DNA of 64,000 nucleotides, taken from Eutrigla gurnardus. Taxonomy: Eukaryota > Chordata > Actinopteri > Perciformes > Triglidae. The position numbers were made by a program, and so were the translations under genes. This document shows, piece after piece, positions 12,889-25,600 of this stretch. The notes beneath the pieces were generated by a model, which was not told where the DNA came from, searched no databases, and worked only from the letters and a program-made list of their open reading frames with translations. How positions within the stretch are numbered: the stretch's first letter is position 1; every line of letters begins with the position of its first letter. Location of the stretch: contig OY741266.1 of the NCBI GenBank assembly GCA_963514095.1, positions 14,639,986 to 14,703,985 on the forward strand. The letters are read 5' to 3'.

Positions 12889-13840
12889 CGTAAGAAGTTA
12901 AGGAAAAGTCAGATTTCTGTTATTATAGTATAGCATGTTGAAAAAAGTTAAAGTATATTATGTCCAAAACTGTCATAGTATACTATGACTTTTTTCTTGA
13001 ATTTCACGACATACTATGGCTTTCTGATATGCTATAACCTACAATGATTTTTTATTTCGACATGCTGTCCGAGGATCTTTGTCGATATTCTATTCTATCA
13101 TAGTATCAAGTATGTCTAAACAAATCAGCATAGATTGTCAAAAAAAATCCCAGTATGTCTTGAAATGTATGAAAAAAGTCATAGTATAGCATGTCGAAAT
13201 AAGTCACAGTACAGTATGTTGGAAAAAAGTAATAGATTAGTTTGTTGAAATTTTTCATGAAAAAAGTCATAATATAGTAAGTATAGGAGTTTTCATGAAA
13301 ATCATATTATAGTTTGTCGAATACTTTCATTAAAAAAAGTAACCATAGTATGACTTTTTTTTTGACATACTATACTATGTCAAAATAATGTATAGTATAG
13401 TATGTCCAAGAAAAGTCATAGTATGGTCAAAAACTTTTATCAAAAAAGTCAAAGTATAATGGACTGGCGTCCTGTCCAGGGTGAACCCTGCCTTCGCCCA
13501 ATGACAGCTGGGATCGGCTCCAGCCCCCCCATGGCCCTAAAATACAGGATAAGCAGTAGACGATGGATGGATGGAAGTCAGAGTATAGTATTTTGAAATA
13601 AGTCATAGTATATATATATAATGTTATAAAAAAGGTCAGTCAGTCATATTATAGTATGTCTAAAAAAGTCATGAAAATAATCATGGTATAGTGTGCTGAA
13701 AAAAGTAATCGCATATACAATGTCGAAAAAAGTAATTGTGTATATGTCTAAAAAGCCATAGTAAATTATGTCGAAAGCAGCCATAAATAAATCATAGTAT
13801 AGTTTGTCTAAAAAGGCATAGTATAGTACATAAAAATGTA
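12889..13840. repeat. AT-rich degenerate tandem field with GTCATAGTATA core
   Basis: About 950 bp in which the core GTCATAGTATAGTATGTC, often followed by GAAAAAA, recurs many times with variation and in both orientations. It includes an 18-bp perfect palindrome at 12972-12989. A GC-rich SINE/LINE tail sits inside it (13459-13575). A short related stretch appears far away at 21150-21180. Lies between the two convergent genes. Confidence 0.8.
13459..13575 (+). mobile_element. 5'-truncated SINE/LINE tail
   Basis: GC-rich block starting GGACTGGCGTCCTGTCCAGG and ending in GATGGATGGATGGA, the typical 3' tail of abundant teleost retroposons. It shares its core with the inverted copy at 55195-55553. 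Flanks AAGTCAAAGTATA and AAGTCAGAGTATA differ by one base; this may be a target-site duplication or simply the host repeat. Confidence 0.75.
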
Positions 13841-14115
13841 ATCGGTTCATCCTCGAGTCCAGGTGAAGAATTTCTCTGTGATCCCGAGATCCCGCGTTCA
13901 CGAGATCGTACAGTACATACGGACAACTGCAAACGTAAACCTGTTGCCGGTCAAAGATATTATTCTGTTCACTTATCAGAGCTCAAAGTAAACAACTTGA
14001 ATTTGCTAAAGTGTTGAACTCTAAATAGAATAAATCAAGATCAGCCTCCAGAACTTCAGCCCGGTTCCAGCCCTGAAAGCAAACCAAAACAGTGTCACAG
14101 CTACAATGAAAATGC

Positions 14116-14121
14116 TTTATT
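14116..14121 (-). terminator. Candidate distal poly(A) signal for myh10
   Basis: AATAAA on the - strand. Downstream sequence in transcript sense contains CTGTGACACTGTTTTGG, a plausible U/GU-rich element. Confidence 0.35.
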
Positions 14122-15295
14122 TTCCTTTTACAAAAACAAACAAAACAAAACAAAAAATACCGTCTAGAAATACAGGTATACAAGAAATAATATGATGGGA
14201 GTATTTGCAGTTGAATGCCTGGTGAATGTCAACAGCCAGCTGGATAAAAATAATAATAAAATAAAAATGAGTTAACTACTTGTGGATGTTAAAGCTTCCA
14301 ACCAAATGAAATCCCGTGCAGAGAATCATTTCCCAAAATAACTTCGGTATTAAGCCTCCACCTGTGAGCGAGCACACAGGAACGTCTCAACAATTTTGGG
14401 AAATAGAGCTGCCAAGGGCTCCGCTTTTCATAGTTACCCATAGTGTAATACTGAGTTTGAGCCAAAGACTCTAGAAAGCTAGGAGGTTATCATGAACGAG
14501 GAGGTACACAGCGGATATGATATGAAGCACAGCAAAAATACAAGACAGAAAAAAAAAAGTGTTGAATATCTCCTCGGTGTACCGCTTTGATCTCTTGTTC
14601 ACATCTGTAATGAAATCATTGCCCGCTCATGTTCTTATTTAGTGTCTAAGGCACTTTTAAAGAAACATTGTTAATATTTCGGAGAAGGGCAAAGAAGTCG
14701 GCTGTAGGCAACCATTCTAATCTGCAGGTCCACGATGAAGGAAAAGTAACGGTTGATGGATAACGGCATGTAGTTGAGACTGACTTCACGTTTACTAAAA
14801 ACCGCTATTAAAAAGGAACCTGGGCTAAAATTGCAAGGAAAGAAGAAAGCCTTGTTTTTCAGACAACCAGTCACTTGTGAATACTAAGTGCTTTATCAGG
14901 GCTAGTCTCTAACTCATAAATACCACGGCACCAACCACCCCAGTTTGTTACATTTGAGTCTCAGAGAAATGGTTCAACACTTACTGAAGGTATTTCTAAT
15001 ATCACAAAAACACTTCTAACCGCCTGGATGCAAAAGAAATACTCTGCCTGTTACAGGTTTTCTTTCCTTCTTCTTTCTTAATTTACAAGATAGTGTTGAT
15101 TAGAAGTCCTTAAAAGAAACGCTAAATCCTGTAACATTGTAAGAGCCAGAAAAGAAGTCTCCATGACAACATGATTAAAATGCATTAAGTGACATGAGTA
15201 GAAGTTAAATACCACAAATTCATATTTTGTTTTATGTTTCCAACCATTATGAATTGGTAAAACAGGTTAAAAACCAGTTGTCATTGAATTGTTTT

Positions 15296-15301
15296 TTTAT
15301 T
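15296..15301 (-). terminator. Candidate proximal poly(A) signal for myh10
   Basis: AATAAA on the - strand inside an A-rich context. Use of this site would still include the minisatellite and give a UTR of about 3 kb. Confidence 0.25.
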
Positions 15302-15772
15302 TTTATATTTTTATGAGCACTTAAAGGACTTCTCCTCCATGCTGGTTAAAATGTTAAAAATCTTCTTTTTTTTTCATCCAGATGGTTAGGAGAGTCTGAA
15401 ATGCCTTCAGAACAGTATTAACTGTACTTTGTTAAATTACCTTGTGTTTCCAAAGTGCATCAGGTAATTATTTTAATATTTAAATGATAACACAAACTGG
15501 GGCACAAACACTGAAATGTAGTGAGAAGACGACTATTTTCAATGTGGAACCATTTAAACGGATACTTCACCGGTGGAAACATGAATCTGTACTGAAAGTG
15601 GGTCATATATGAAGTCCAAATGTAAAATACATTTCTAGTTTGGTGCCTTCTTGACCGAGAAAAGGCAGACAGTGACTTTTTGGAGCATGTGGATGGAAGA
15701 CAACAACTCCCACAATGCACAGCTCCGCAGGCCCAAGCTTCCAAGTTGTTGCTTTTAGTTTCTGCAAGTGAG

Positions 15773-16962
15773 GTCCCACCACTGGTCTGTAACAGGTCTG
15801 TAGTCTCAGTGGGTCCCACCACTGGTCTGTAACAGGTCTGTAGTCTCAGTGGGTCCCACCACTGGTCTGTAACAGGTTTGTAGTCTCAGTGGGTCCCACC
15901 ACTGGTCTGTAACAGGTCTGTAGTCTCAGTGGGTCCCACCACTGGTCTGTAACAGGTCTGTAGTCTCAGTGGGTCCCACCACTGGTCTGTAACAGGTCTG
16001 TAGTCTCAATGGTCCCACCACTGGTCTGTAACAGGTCTGTAGTCTCAGTGGGTCCCACCACTGGTCTGTAACACGTATGTAGTCTCAGTGGTCCCACCAC
16101 TGGTCTGTAACAGGTCTGTAGTCTCAGTGGTCCCACCACTGGTCTGTAACAGGTTTGTAGTCTCAGTGGTCCCACCACTGGTCTGTAACAGGTCTGTAGT
16201 CTCAGTGGGTCCCACCAATGGTCTGTAACAGGTCTGTAGTCTCAGTGGTCCCACCACTGGTCTGTAACAGGTTTGTAGTCTCAGTGGTCCCACCACTGGT
16301 CTGTAATAGGTCTGTAGTATCAGTGGGTCCCACCACTGGTCTGTAATAGGTCTGTATTCTCAGTGGGTCCCACCACTGGTCTGTAACAGGTCTGTAGCCT
16401 CAGTGGGTCCCACCACTGGTCTGTACCAGGTCTGTAGTCTCAGTGGATCCCACCACTGGTCTGTAATAGGTCTGTAGCCTCAGTGGGTCCCACCACTGGT
16501 CTGTAACAGGTCTGTAGCCTCAGTGGGTCCCACCACTGGTCTGTAACAGGTCTGTAGTCTCAGTGGGTCCCACCACTGGTCTGTAACAGGTCTGTAGTCT
16601 CAGTGGGTCCCACCACTGGTCTGTAACAGGTCTGTAGTCTCAGTGGTCCCACCACTGGTCTGTAACAGGTCTGTAGTCTCAGTGGTCCCACCACTGGTCT
16701 GTAACAGGTTTGTAGTCTCAGTGGTCCCACCACTGGTCTGTAACAGGTCTGTAGTCTCAGTGGGTCCCACCACTGGTCTGTAACAGGTCTGTAGTCTCAG
16801 TGGTCCCACCACTGGTCTGTAACAGGTTTGTAGTCTCAGTGGTCCCACCACTGGTCTGTAATAGGTCTGTAGTCTCAGTGGGTCCCACCACTGGTCTGTA
16901 ACAGGTCTGTAGTCTCAGTGGGTCCCACCACTGGTCTGTAACAGGTCTGTAGTCTCAGTGGG
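15773..16962. repeat. 39/40-bp minisatellite, about 30 copies
   Basis: Tandem array whose unit begins GTCCCACCACTGGTCTGTAA and ends TAGTCTCAGTGG(G). Units of 40 bp (CAGTGGGTCCC) and 39 bp (CAGTGGTCCC) are mixed, with a few point variants (AATAGG, CCAGG, GTAGCC). The 1-bp length difference shifts the frame, so the open frames in it are not coding. Lies in the probable myh10 3' UTR. Confidence 0.95.
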
Positions 16963-17032
16963 TGTTGCCCCCTATAGGCGGGTTGAAAACATGAGGTACT
17001 AGTGTTGTAGTCTTACCCCGTCTAACCAAAGC

Positions 17033-17077
17033 AGCCTCCGATGATACAAAATGATGATATTTGTGTCATCGGAGGCT
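17033..17077. other. Strong stem-loop
   Basis: Arms AGCCTCCGATGA (17033-17044) and TCATCGGAGGCT (17066-17077) are perfect complements. After one T-G pair the stem continues with ACAAA/TTTGT, giving 18 pairs and a loop of about 9 nt. Probably within the myh10 3' UTR. Confidence 0.85.
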
Positions 17078-18284
17078 CTTTTTCAGAATAGAAATACTGA
17101 GATCTCCCATCTCTGGGAAAACGAGGCAATGATGCACAAAACTACTACGGGGTTTCTAACGATCCAAAGCTTAATGCAAATGAAGGTGAAGTATCCCTTT
17201 AATGTCACACTGAAAATGTGGACTGACTTTAGTGCTTCCAATAAGAGCTTGTTTCCTCCTGTTGGTTTCCAGTTAAAAGTTCAAATATCTTCCTGTGCAT
17301 TTTCCAGCATCTTTGCATCATTCGTAGCTCACACCGACCCGCAACAAGAGGACGAGTGGTCAACGATACGAGACACGTCGACCGCGTGAGCTTTTTCCTG
17401 TTAAAACCCAGCGAGACATTCCTTCAAACGTTGAGATGAAACACAGAAAATAATGAACCTTTTTTTCTTCACAGTAATACACTTCAATTCCCAGTCAGTG
17501 TTCTTCTATTGCATGTCCCGAGATGTCAGTCGTTCCTCTAGTGTGTCGAGTAGAAGCTGACCAACAGTCTGTACATCGGAGGGAGACTCATGCGACAAAA
17601 GCAGCCGGCGTGACGGTCCGAAGGTCACATTGACCTTGGTTTTGAAAGCAGTGGGGTCGGGTATGAGATGGCTTTTACACAACTAGTGAGCAGAACACTA
17701 ACAACACCAAAGTGTAACGTGTTTCCCTGTAGTCCTGCATTTCCAGTATGGGGTGCGTTCACATACGTTACAGACTTTTGTGTTTGTACATTTCACAGCC
17801 TCCACCTACAGTTTCATACGTATAAAAAGCACTTTGCACCTACGCGTACTTACTCAATAAGCTGAGCAGATAACTTGACGCCTGAAGGGAGGGGGGGGGT
17901 GTTACATCACGACGCTGAGATGACACGTGACCGACGGATGAGCCAGGACTAGCAGCTTGCTGGAGGAGAACAGAGTAAGGCAGAATTGTCCGTTTGGCCC
18001 TGTGACTCTCTTGGGCTGGAGACGTGACTTCAGGGGCCGGTGGATTTTCCCTGCAGTGTTAACTGATACAAAAAGGGCTGCCAGGCACACGCCGTCCAGC
18101 GTGACCAAAAACATCACTCCAATCTTCTGTCCAGTCAGTGGTGTGAAATGAATAAAGACGATGGTGGGGCAGGGGATCTTTTTTTGGGGGAGGGGGGGTG
18201 ACGGAGGGCAGGTCACAGGTAGGTGAGGGGCGGGTGATGTCGGAAGTGACGAGGGAGGAAGAAAGGAATGAAGGGCCGGGTTGT

Positions 18285-18432
18285 TCACTCTGCGTTGGTA
18301 GTTTGCGTCTCGTTGAAGTCGCCAGCGCGGCTGTCGGCATCGTCGTCTGACATGTCGACGGAGGCACCGTCCAGGTTGAGGTTGCGGCGGCCTGAACGAC
18401 TGGATGAGAAGCTGCTGACCGGACCACCGCGC
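18285..18432 (-). CDS. myh10: myh10 exon 40: non-helical tail and stop
   Basis: Encodes RRGGPVSSFSSSRSGRRNLN, then LDGASVDMSDDDADSRAGD and FNETQTTNAE followed by TGA. The Ser-rich then acidic layout is the MYH10-type tail, which regulates filament assembly by phosphorylation. MYH11 and MYH9 tails look different. Confidence 0.96.
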
Positions 18433-21400
18433 CTGGTCAGAAGGAATCAGCAAAACAACGTCAACCCTCGCCGCTTTAACAAGTTCAACAGTTTGAGAAG
18501 TTCACATCAAGGAGTTGATTAGCTTAGCTTAGCACAAAGACACATGCACTTTGACGACACGGCTCATTTGAGGTCACATCTAATACAGGGAGGAGACTCC
18601 TCCTCGTACCTGAGGCGGTTCTTGAGGGAGTTGACCTCCCGTGTGAGACCCTCGCTGGCCTCGGTGGCATCGTCCAGCTCCCTCTGCAGCTTCCTGCGGG
18701 TGGCGTTGGCCCTGGTGGCCTCCTCCTCTGCCTCCTCCAGCTGACGCTTCAGCTGCTTCATGCGAGAGTTGGCTTTCTCCATCTGAGGGGAGGACGGACA
18801 CAAGGAGAGGTTGTGAGTGATTGGCTGGAAGGAAAAGGGAATCTTTCTTGCTTCTCGTGTGTGTCAATACCTGCTCCTTGTACTGGTCAGCATGACGGCG
18901 CTCGTCCTCCACCTGCATCATCACCTCCTTCAGTTTCTTCTCCGTACGACGGACAATCTTATTGGCTGCTGCTCTCTCCCTGCAAATTCAAAACAGAAAC
19001 ATGTAAGACAAGAGCTCTTTATCATTATCATTCACTCTTCAGTACAACTTTATAGCTAAATCTTTTACACAGATCATCTGCCACCACAAATGTTTTTCAA
19101 ATTTCAAATCAATGTCATGGTGATTTATTGTTGTTGAAATCACTGACAATTAACCTTTACGTGTATCACACTATCTGACCAGGAAGCCTTTCCAATCACT
19201 TGAGAATCCCCAAATGGATGCAAAATATCTTCCGTTTGTAGTCAAGTCACCGTCAAATTCTGCACGTGCCCAAAATATAACTGAGGCTGTAGTGACGTTC
19301 ATATCCTGGTTACGAGGCGTGTGAGATGATGTCAATATACTGGAACCACGCTACTCACTAACATGTGACGTGACGATCTCTAACGCACGGGAGAAACATG
19401 GCCTTCACTTAAGACAGCAGAGTCACCTTAACGAGCAACAGATTGGTACCTGACTAGGACTTAATCATGTGACCTGGTTCATCATTGAGGGTTGCTCTCT
19501 CTCTCTACCTCGTTCAGCCGCTGTTCATTTTGTTGTATGCTTTCACAGCTGAAATGTTCACATTGCAGTACTTGAATTATCAGCTACGACTGTTGACTGC
19601 AGTGTGTAGGACATGTTAAATAAAAAGTGCATTAGTGCTGCTTTGGGGTCAATTTAATGTATACATGAATATTGGTAATAATACATCAGGTTGTACAATT
19701 TGCAGCATGAGTGCCTTTATAAATATCTCTAAATGAATTGCTTGTGAATCTGGAAATCGGTAGCGCTACCCAGCCCTGGTGAGTTTGCTCACTTACTTTG
19801 CTTCCTGCTCCAGCTGCTCCTCCAGCTGCAGGATCTTGGCCTCCAGGGCAGTGATGGATGCCTTGAACTTTGACTTGATCGTCCCCTCCAGCTCAGCTAG
19901 CTTGGCTTTCAAATCCTGCATTCATAATACGTTGTTAGGATCATGAGCATTAAATATGATAAGTTATATAAACAGAATTATTATTACAAGAGGGGACCAA
20001 AAGGTCCTGACTGTGGATTTGACCACTTTCACAAGGTCGACTGTATGTAAACAAGCAGCTTCTGTATTTGACAAACGATACGGGACCTTGTTCTGCCGTT
20101 CCATCTGTTGCCGAGCGTTCTCACTCTTCTGTGCAGTGCTGCGTTCTCCGGCCAACTCGGTGTTCAGGTTGTCGACCTGAGGAAGAGAGAAAGAGGTGAT
20201 GAGATAAACTGACCTGCTTAATGGACTGTGTATCGAGTATTTTAACAGTTTACTGTCGATAAAAGTTTGCAGAGTGTCGATTGACCCCAGTTAACATGAT
20301 TGTTTCGTGTTCAGGTTATGACGATGCTGATTCCTATGATCTCATGTGCATCAGTTTACCTGGATGTTGGTCTTCCTGAAACGGTCGTTGAGCAGCTCCA
20401 TGTTGCCCTGCTCCTCCTCCAGCTCCTCCTCCAGCTGGGTGATACGAGCCTCCAGCCTTCGCTTCTCTTCCAGCAGCGACGACCTGACGCACAAACATTT
20501 GTATTCAGGGTAAATGGAGGAATCCTTGAGTCACGTTTAATACCTTTCAAGACATTTTTAGGTCACGTCGATTTCCATTCATTAGAGTTGTATCAGTACT
20601 CCACAAGAAGAACCAATCTATCTATTATCTGTCATTTTGTCCGTAATCTGTCTAGAGAGTCTTCTGGGAAATTTAAATCAAAGGTGCATTTTGATTATCA
20701 CTCATTATTTATGAGTGATGAATCATTTATCACTCTTTTTAATGACATTGTGCCATTATTTCCCCATTAATGAGCTTTGGATTTGATCCTGAAGCAATTT
20801 ATAAAGTCTGCTTCAATATGAGCGCCATAAATCTTCGCATCATTTCATAATGACGATTGAGGTTTCATGTGGAATTGAGATGGAAAAGAGATTTTATTTT
20901 GTGTGTGCTTTTCCTGCGAGGTCCTCAATCACATGCTGGCTCCTTAAACTGGCAATCAGTAACCAACACTTTGAGAACCTCTATGTCATAAGAAACTACT
21001 ATAATACGGTTGTTTTCTATGTGGGATCTGGGGACCCCCAGAGGTCCGTGAGGGTGGTAGGGGTTCTTGACGTGAAAAGGTTTGGAACGTGAAAAGGTTT
21101 GGAACCACTGGTATATGTCTCAAAAAATGTTTAAATATTTAGTTCTGAAAGTCATAGTATAAAATAGTCATAAAAAAGTCTGTGTACAGAAATATGTATA
21201 GTTTATGTCTGACAGAGTTTTGTATATCTGGCCTGTTTGTGACCAGCACTTGTTGGTCAAATATTAATGTAGGCAACTATTTTTTGAAATATCAGAACAA
21301 TTGCTGTGACACTAACTTTCCAGAAACACTGTTGGCTATCTCATCAGCCAGCTCATCCCGCTCCTGTTCAGCATGTCGCCGAGCCCTCTCGGACGCTGCA

Positions 21401-22635
21401 TGGTCCTACAAAAACACAGACAACACATTCAGCGTGAGCTGCACTTACAGAAATACTGGACTGGAACAAGTCTGATAAAAAAGTTAATATTCATGCAATA
21501 ACTCACATAAGTCAAACTGTTGGCTCTAATTCTAATTTTTAATTTAAAATAAAATCTGTATATTTTACCTCCTGTAGCTGTAGGATTTCAGCTTCAAGGC
21601 CTTTGAGTTTCTTCTCGTTCTCTTTGGACTGGGTGAAGATCTCATCCCTGGAGGCTCTGGCCTCCTCCAGCTCCCTCTGATAGTCCTTCATCTGAGCCTT
21701 TAGAAACGAGACAATGCAGACCAAGTCAAAGGCTGACACAGCAGAAAAGTGAGCACTCCAGCCAGGGGGGTTTCAAATTGTGAGGTGCACAGGGGCGTGC
21801 CAGTGTAAAAATAACAGGAAGTTAGTTAGTCTGGGCCATTGATTTGCAGGCTAATCAACATTGAGTTCCCTTAAAACCCTTAGTGCTCGGGATGAGTTGC
21901 TAAACCTGGTATGAAATGGGCACCAGTGCTAAAATTATAGCTTAATTATAATTAAGCAATGATTTAATAATAAAAAAGAACCAATGACAGTAATGATTAA
22001 AAACCAAAGGAGAATTGATAAGAGATAAAATCCTAACCCATCCCAAATCAGCATCAAAACTAAAATCTAAGCATACAGAAATGATCCACATGTTTTTTAT
22101 TAGTTATTAAAAAATTTCACATGATATTTATTTATTTATTTATTTCGGGCATGTCCCCAGATATCTCTGATGTATGAGAATAAATGGCCTTAAATCCACT
22201 TATCATATAACTCATGGAAAAGAAGAACTTGCCTATTTTCTTCAGTATTACAGTCTGTATATTCATGACCTCATCGTAAACAAAAAATACCAATAGCTAA
22301 TACGGCATCCTATCCAATGTTCCAACTGGCCCACATGTAAACAAGGATAGTCTAAAAATGTGGCTGCAACTAACTCACTGACTCCATGGCAACCACATAC
22401 TTCCTGTTTACATCGGCTAAATCATTCTGTGAGCTGTAGTTAAAACACTTAAACTAGTAGCATGACTACCCCTCAAACAGAAGTGAAATGAAATGAATCT
22501 ATTAATGGTATTTTTTTGTGCTGCACCATCAATATTTTGTTAACAGTACAGAGGCTGAGAGACCCATCGAACGCCGATGCGTGTTTAAAACCTATAAACC
22601 TTTTACAAAGGCTTTTGTGGCTGTGCACTGAAGAG

Positions 22636-22679
<44 letters not shown>

Positions 22680-25600
22680 CTGCAGTTTTTTGAGTTGTTT
22701 AATAGCCTCCTCCCTGCCTTTGGTAGCGGCTTCAATCTGTCCCTCCAGCTCGTTCAGGTCCATCTCCAGCTTCTTCTTGGAGGCAACAGCCAAAGTTCTC
22801 TGCTTCCTCTCGTCCTCCAACTCTGCCTCCATCTCCCGCACCTGGAGGAGTAAGAAAACACGGCACGTCGGTTAAACCAAATGTTTCAGCACTCTGCGAT
22901 GCAAACTTTGCAACTTTGAGCATTTATTTAAAATGACAAAAATGTGAGAGAAAAGTGAGTGTATTGCACGAGCAGAATGTTTAAACATAGAAGACATATT
23001 GAGCCACTTCCTGATGGTCTTCATCTGTTTGCCTGTGTACCTGTTTGACAAGCGACCTCTTCTTCTCCTCTCCCTGCTCGTCTCTGGCCTGCAGGTCTCG
23101 GTCAAACTGGGCCTTCATGGCCTGCATGTTGACCTCCAGACGCAGTTTGGCATCCTCCGTGGCCTGAAGCTCATCCTCCAGCTCCTCCAGCTGAGTTCTC
23201 ATCTCCTCCACCTGTTGCTCCAGCGTTCGCTTGGACTTCTCCAGTTCGTGGACCTGTACGCAGCATCAGGAGAAACAATAACGTCAGCTAAACAGGCCGG
23301 ACTAAGTCGCATCAAAGATCCTCAGGAAACCCTGTGTGGATTTCCAGAAAGAAGCATTCTTAAATCATTTTTAATCCGAAAACTTCCATAGCAATCAGCT
23401 GTGTCAAAGGTCACTCACATTCTTCCCCACATCATCCTTGGAGCTCATCAGGTCCTCCATTTCAGCACGGAGCTGTTTGTTAAACCTCTCCAGTTCCTCT
23501 TTGGCCTCCAAGGCCTCCTCCAGAGCTCTAGCCATGGAAAGAGCCTTGGTGTCCTTCTCTCTGGCCTCAGCCTCCGCACGGTCACGCTCCTCAGCGTAAC
23601 GAGCTGAGACGCTCTTCTCTTCAGCCAGCATCTAGTGTACACACAGACACACAGACACAACCGCCTTAAATATGCACATCTGACCTCAATCTATCATTTT
23701 TAGGGGTGCTAATTTAGATTTTCTTTTGGTGGCCGATAGCTGACCCTTGTAAACCGATCATTAACTGTTAACACTGTGAGAGGCATGTGACTCTTGGACC
23801 CACCCAGCCCTCAAGTAAAACTTAAGTCCACTTTGGTGGGGGTAAGTGGGCCCTGAGCCGTCTTCAAAGTCATTACCATTAACAAACAAGATTAGTGCCT
23901 TGCATGCAGGGTGCTGTGGTTGAGACGCCCAGTAATTCTCCACCGCATCAACTAGTTTAACAAGCTCCTCCAGCAAATTAACCTCAGCTTTAAAATGTGT
24001 TTAATGGAAAACAATAAAGATTCAAAATTGTAATTGTCATTTAACCATCAATTACTAACAACCCTAATTATTTCTGAAACAATAAGGTGGTCCAACGTAC
24101 CTGGTCGAACTTCTTCTGCTTTTTTTCAAGGTTTGAAACGATCTGTCTCTGGTGGTCCAGGTCCACCATCAGGTCATCCAGCTCCTGCTGCAGTCGGTTC
24201 TTGGTCTTCTCCATCTTGTCCATGGACATGGTCTTCTCCTCCAGACGCTGGCTCGTCAGCTCCACATCTTTCTGGAGCTTTCTCTTCACCTCCTCCAGGC
24301 TCTCCATCGATCCCACATCCTCCTCTAGCTTCTTCTTTGTCTCAAACAGCTGCAGGAAGGAACACAAGTGATCATCTTGCAAAGACTGAACCCATTGTGG
24401 TGCAAAATAGAAGTAACGAGCTGTGTGAGTTGTCCTTCCACTAGCAATCTCAGCAGAATTTTAACTGTGACATTTCAGCTCCCTACTAAGACCTTCAGAT
24501 GTGTACCAATATCTACGTATATGTGTCTCTATGTGGTGTACATATTTATGAATGACTGTACCTGAGAGTGCACCATCTGCAGCTGTTTCTCCAGGTTGCG
24601 GCGTGCCTCCTCATCCTCCTCCTGCTGCTCAAGCAAGGTGTTCTTTTCCACCTCCAGCTGGCGGATTTGGCCACTGAGGTTCAGCTTCTGACGTGTCTCC
24701 TCCTGCCGTAACTCCTACACACCAGATAACACCACAAAATACCTTACTGAGGTGTGATCACAGAGTAAGACACACACAACTCTTACAGTGCTCCCAGATC
24801 AAGTTCCCTGTAGCTTTAAAATTGTCTGATGATGTCTTTCGTACCTCTGAGTCTTGCAGTTTGCTGTTCAGTTTGTCAACTTCCTTGGTCAGTTTAACGC
24901 CCTTCTTCTCTGCATCCTCCAGCAAACCGTATGCACTGTCCAGCTCCGTCTAACAAAAGACAAATGAGTTTATGAGGACAGCACAATAAACAAATCCAAA
25001 GCATGTCATGAATATTCCCTTTAAAAATGTGTTGGGTTTTTAGACTAATCTGAGGCAATCCCTCATTTCATAGTAAAACAGCTCCAAATGGTTGCTTTTC
25101 TATGTCTGTACGTGGCGTTATTTACCTGGAGTTTGTGTGAGCGTTCAGCCAGCTCCCCCTTGGCTCTCTCTACCTCAGTGGCCCTGGACATGAACTCCTG
25201 CAGCTGGGCCTCCAGTTTCTTCCTCTTATGTTCCGACTCTGTCTTTGTTTGCTGGAGATTCTTCACATCACAGGCCAGCTCTTTGTTCTCACCTTCCAGA
25301 CTCTGCTTGTTCTTTTCCAGGTTGGCTTTGAACTGTGCAGAGAAAAAAAAAGATTATTATGACTTTAAATTCATAATAAGTATCTGAACTGACAGTTGTT
25401 GCTGTGACCCTGTATGTTGATTACTGTTAAGACTGATGTGTACCCCTGACCCCACTCACCCTCTTGGCCTGCTCCAGCTGTTCGGACAGTTCCTCCAGCA
25501 CTGTGGCGTGCCTCTGTCTCACATCCTGGATCTGAGCCTCGTGGTTTTTGCTCTCGTCATCGATGGCCTTCTTCAGCTCTGCCACCTCTTGCTCTCGCTT

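Larger units (their letters stand above)
14096..18284 (-). other. myh10: Probable 3' UTR of myh10
   Basis: Non-coding sequence after the myh10 stop. Candidate poly(A) signals (AATAAA on the - strand) lie at 15296-15301 and 14116-14121; the distal one is followed by a T/GT-rich element. If the distal site is used, the UTR is about 4.2 kb and contains the minisatellite at 15773-16962 and the hairpin at 17033-17077. C-runs in the transcript sense occur just after the stop (18181-18200) and at 17890-17900. Confidence 0.45.

Noticed and set aside
13644..13901. 85-codon - strand frame rich in Tyr/Phe/Asp
   Set aside because: Lies within the CATAGTATA repeat field; composition is an artefact of the repeat.
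15966..16851. Open frames across the 40-bp minisatellite (GPLRLQTCYRP / TETTDLLQTSGGT)
   Set aside because: Mixed 39- and 40-bp units shift the frame repeatedly; the frames are by-products of the repeat.
17902..18453. 183-codon - strand frame over the last myh10 exon
   Set aside because: Out of the myosin frame; it overlaps exon 40 and the UTR, and the true frame ends at 18285.
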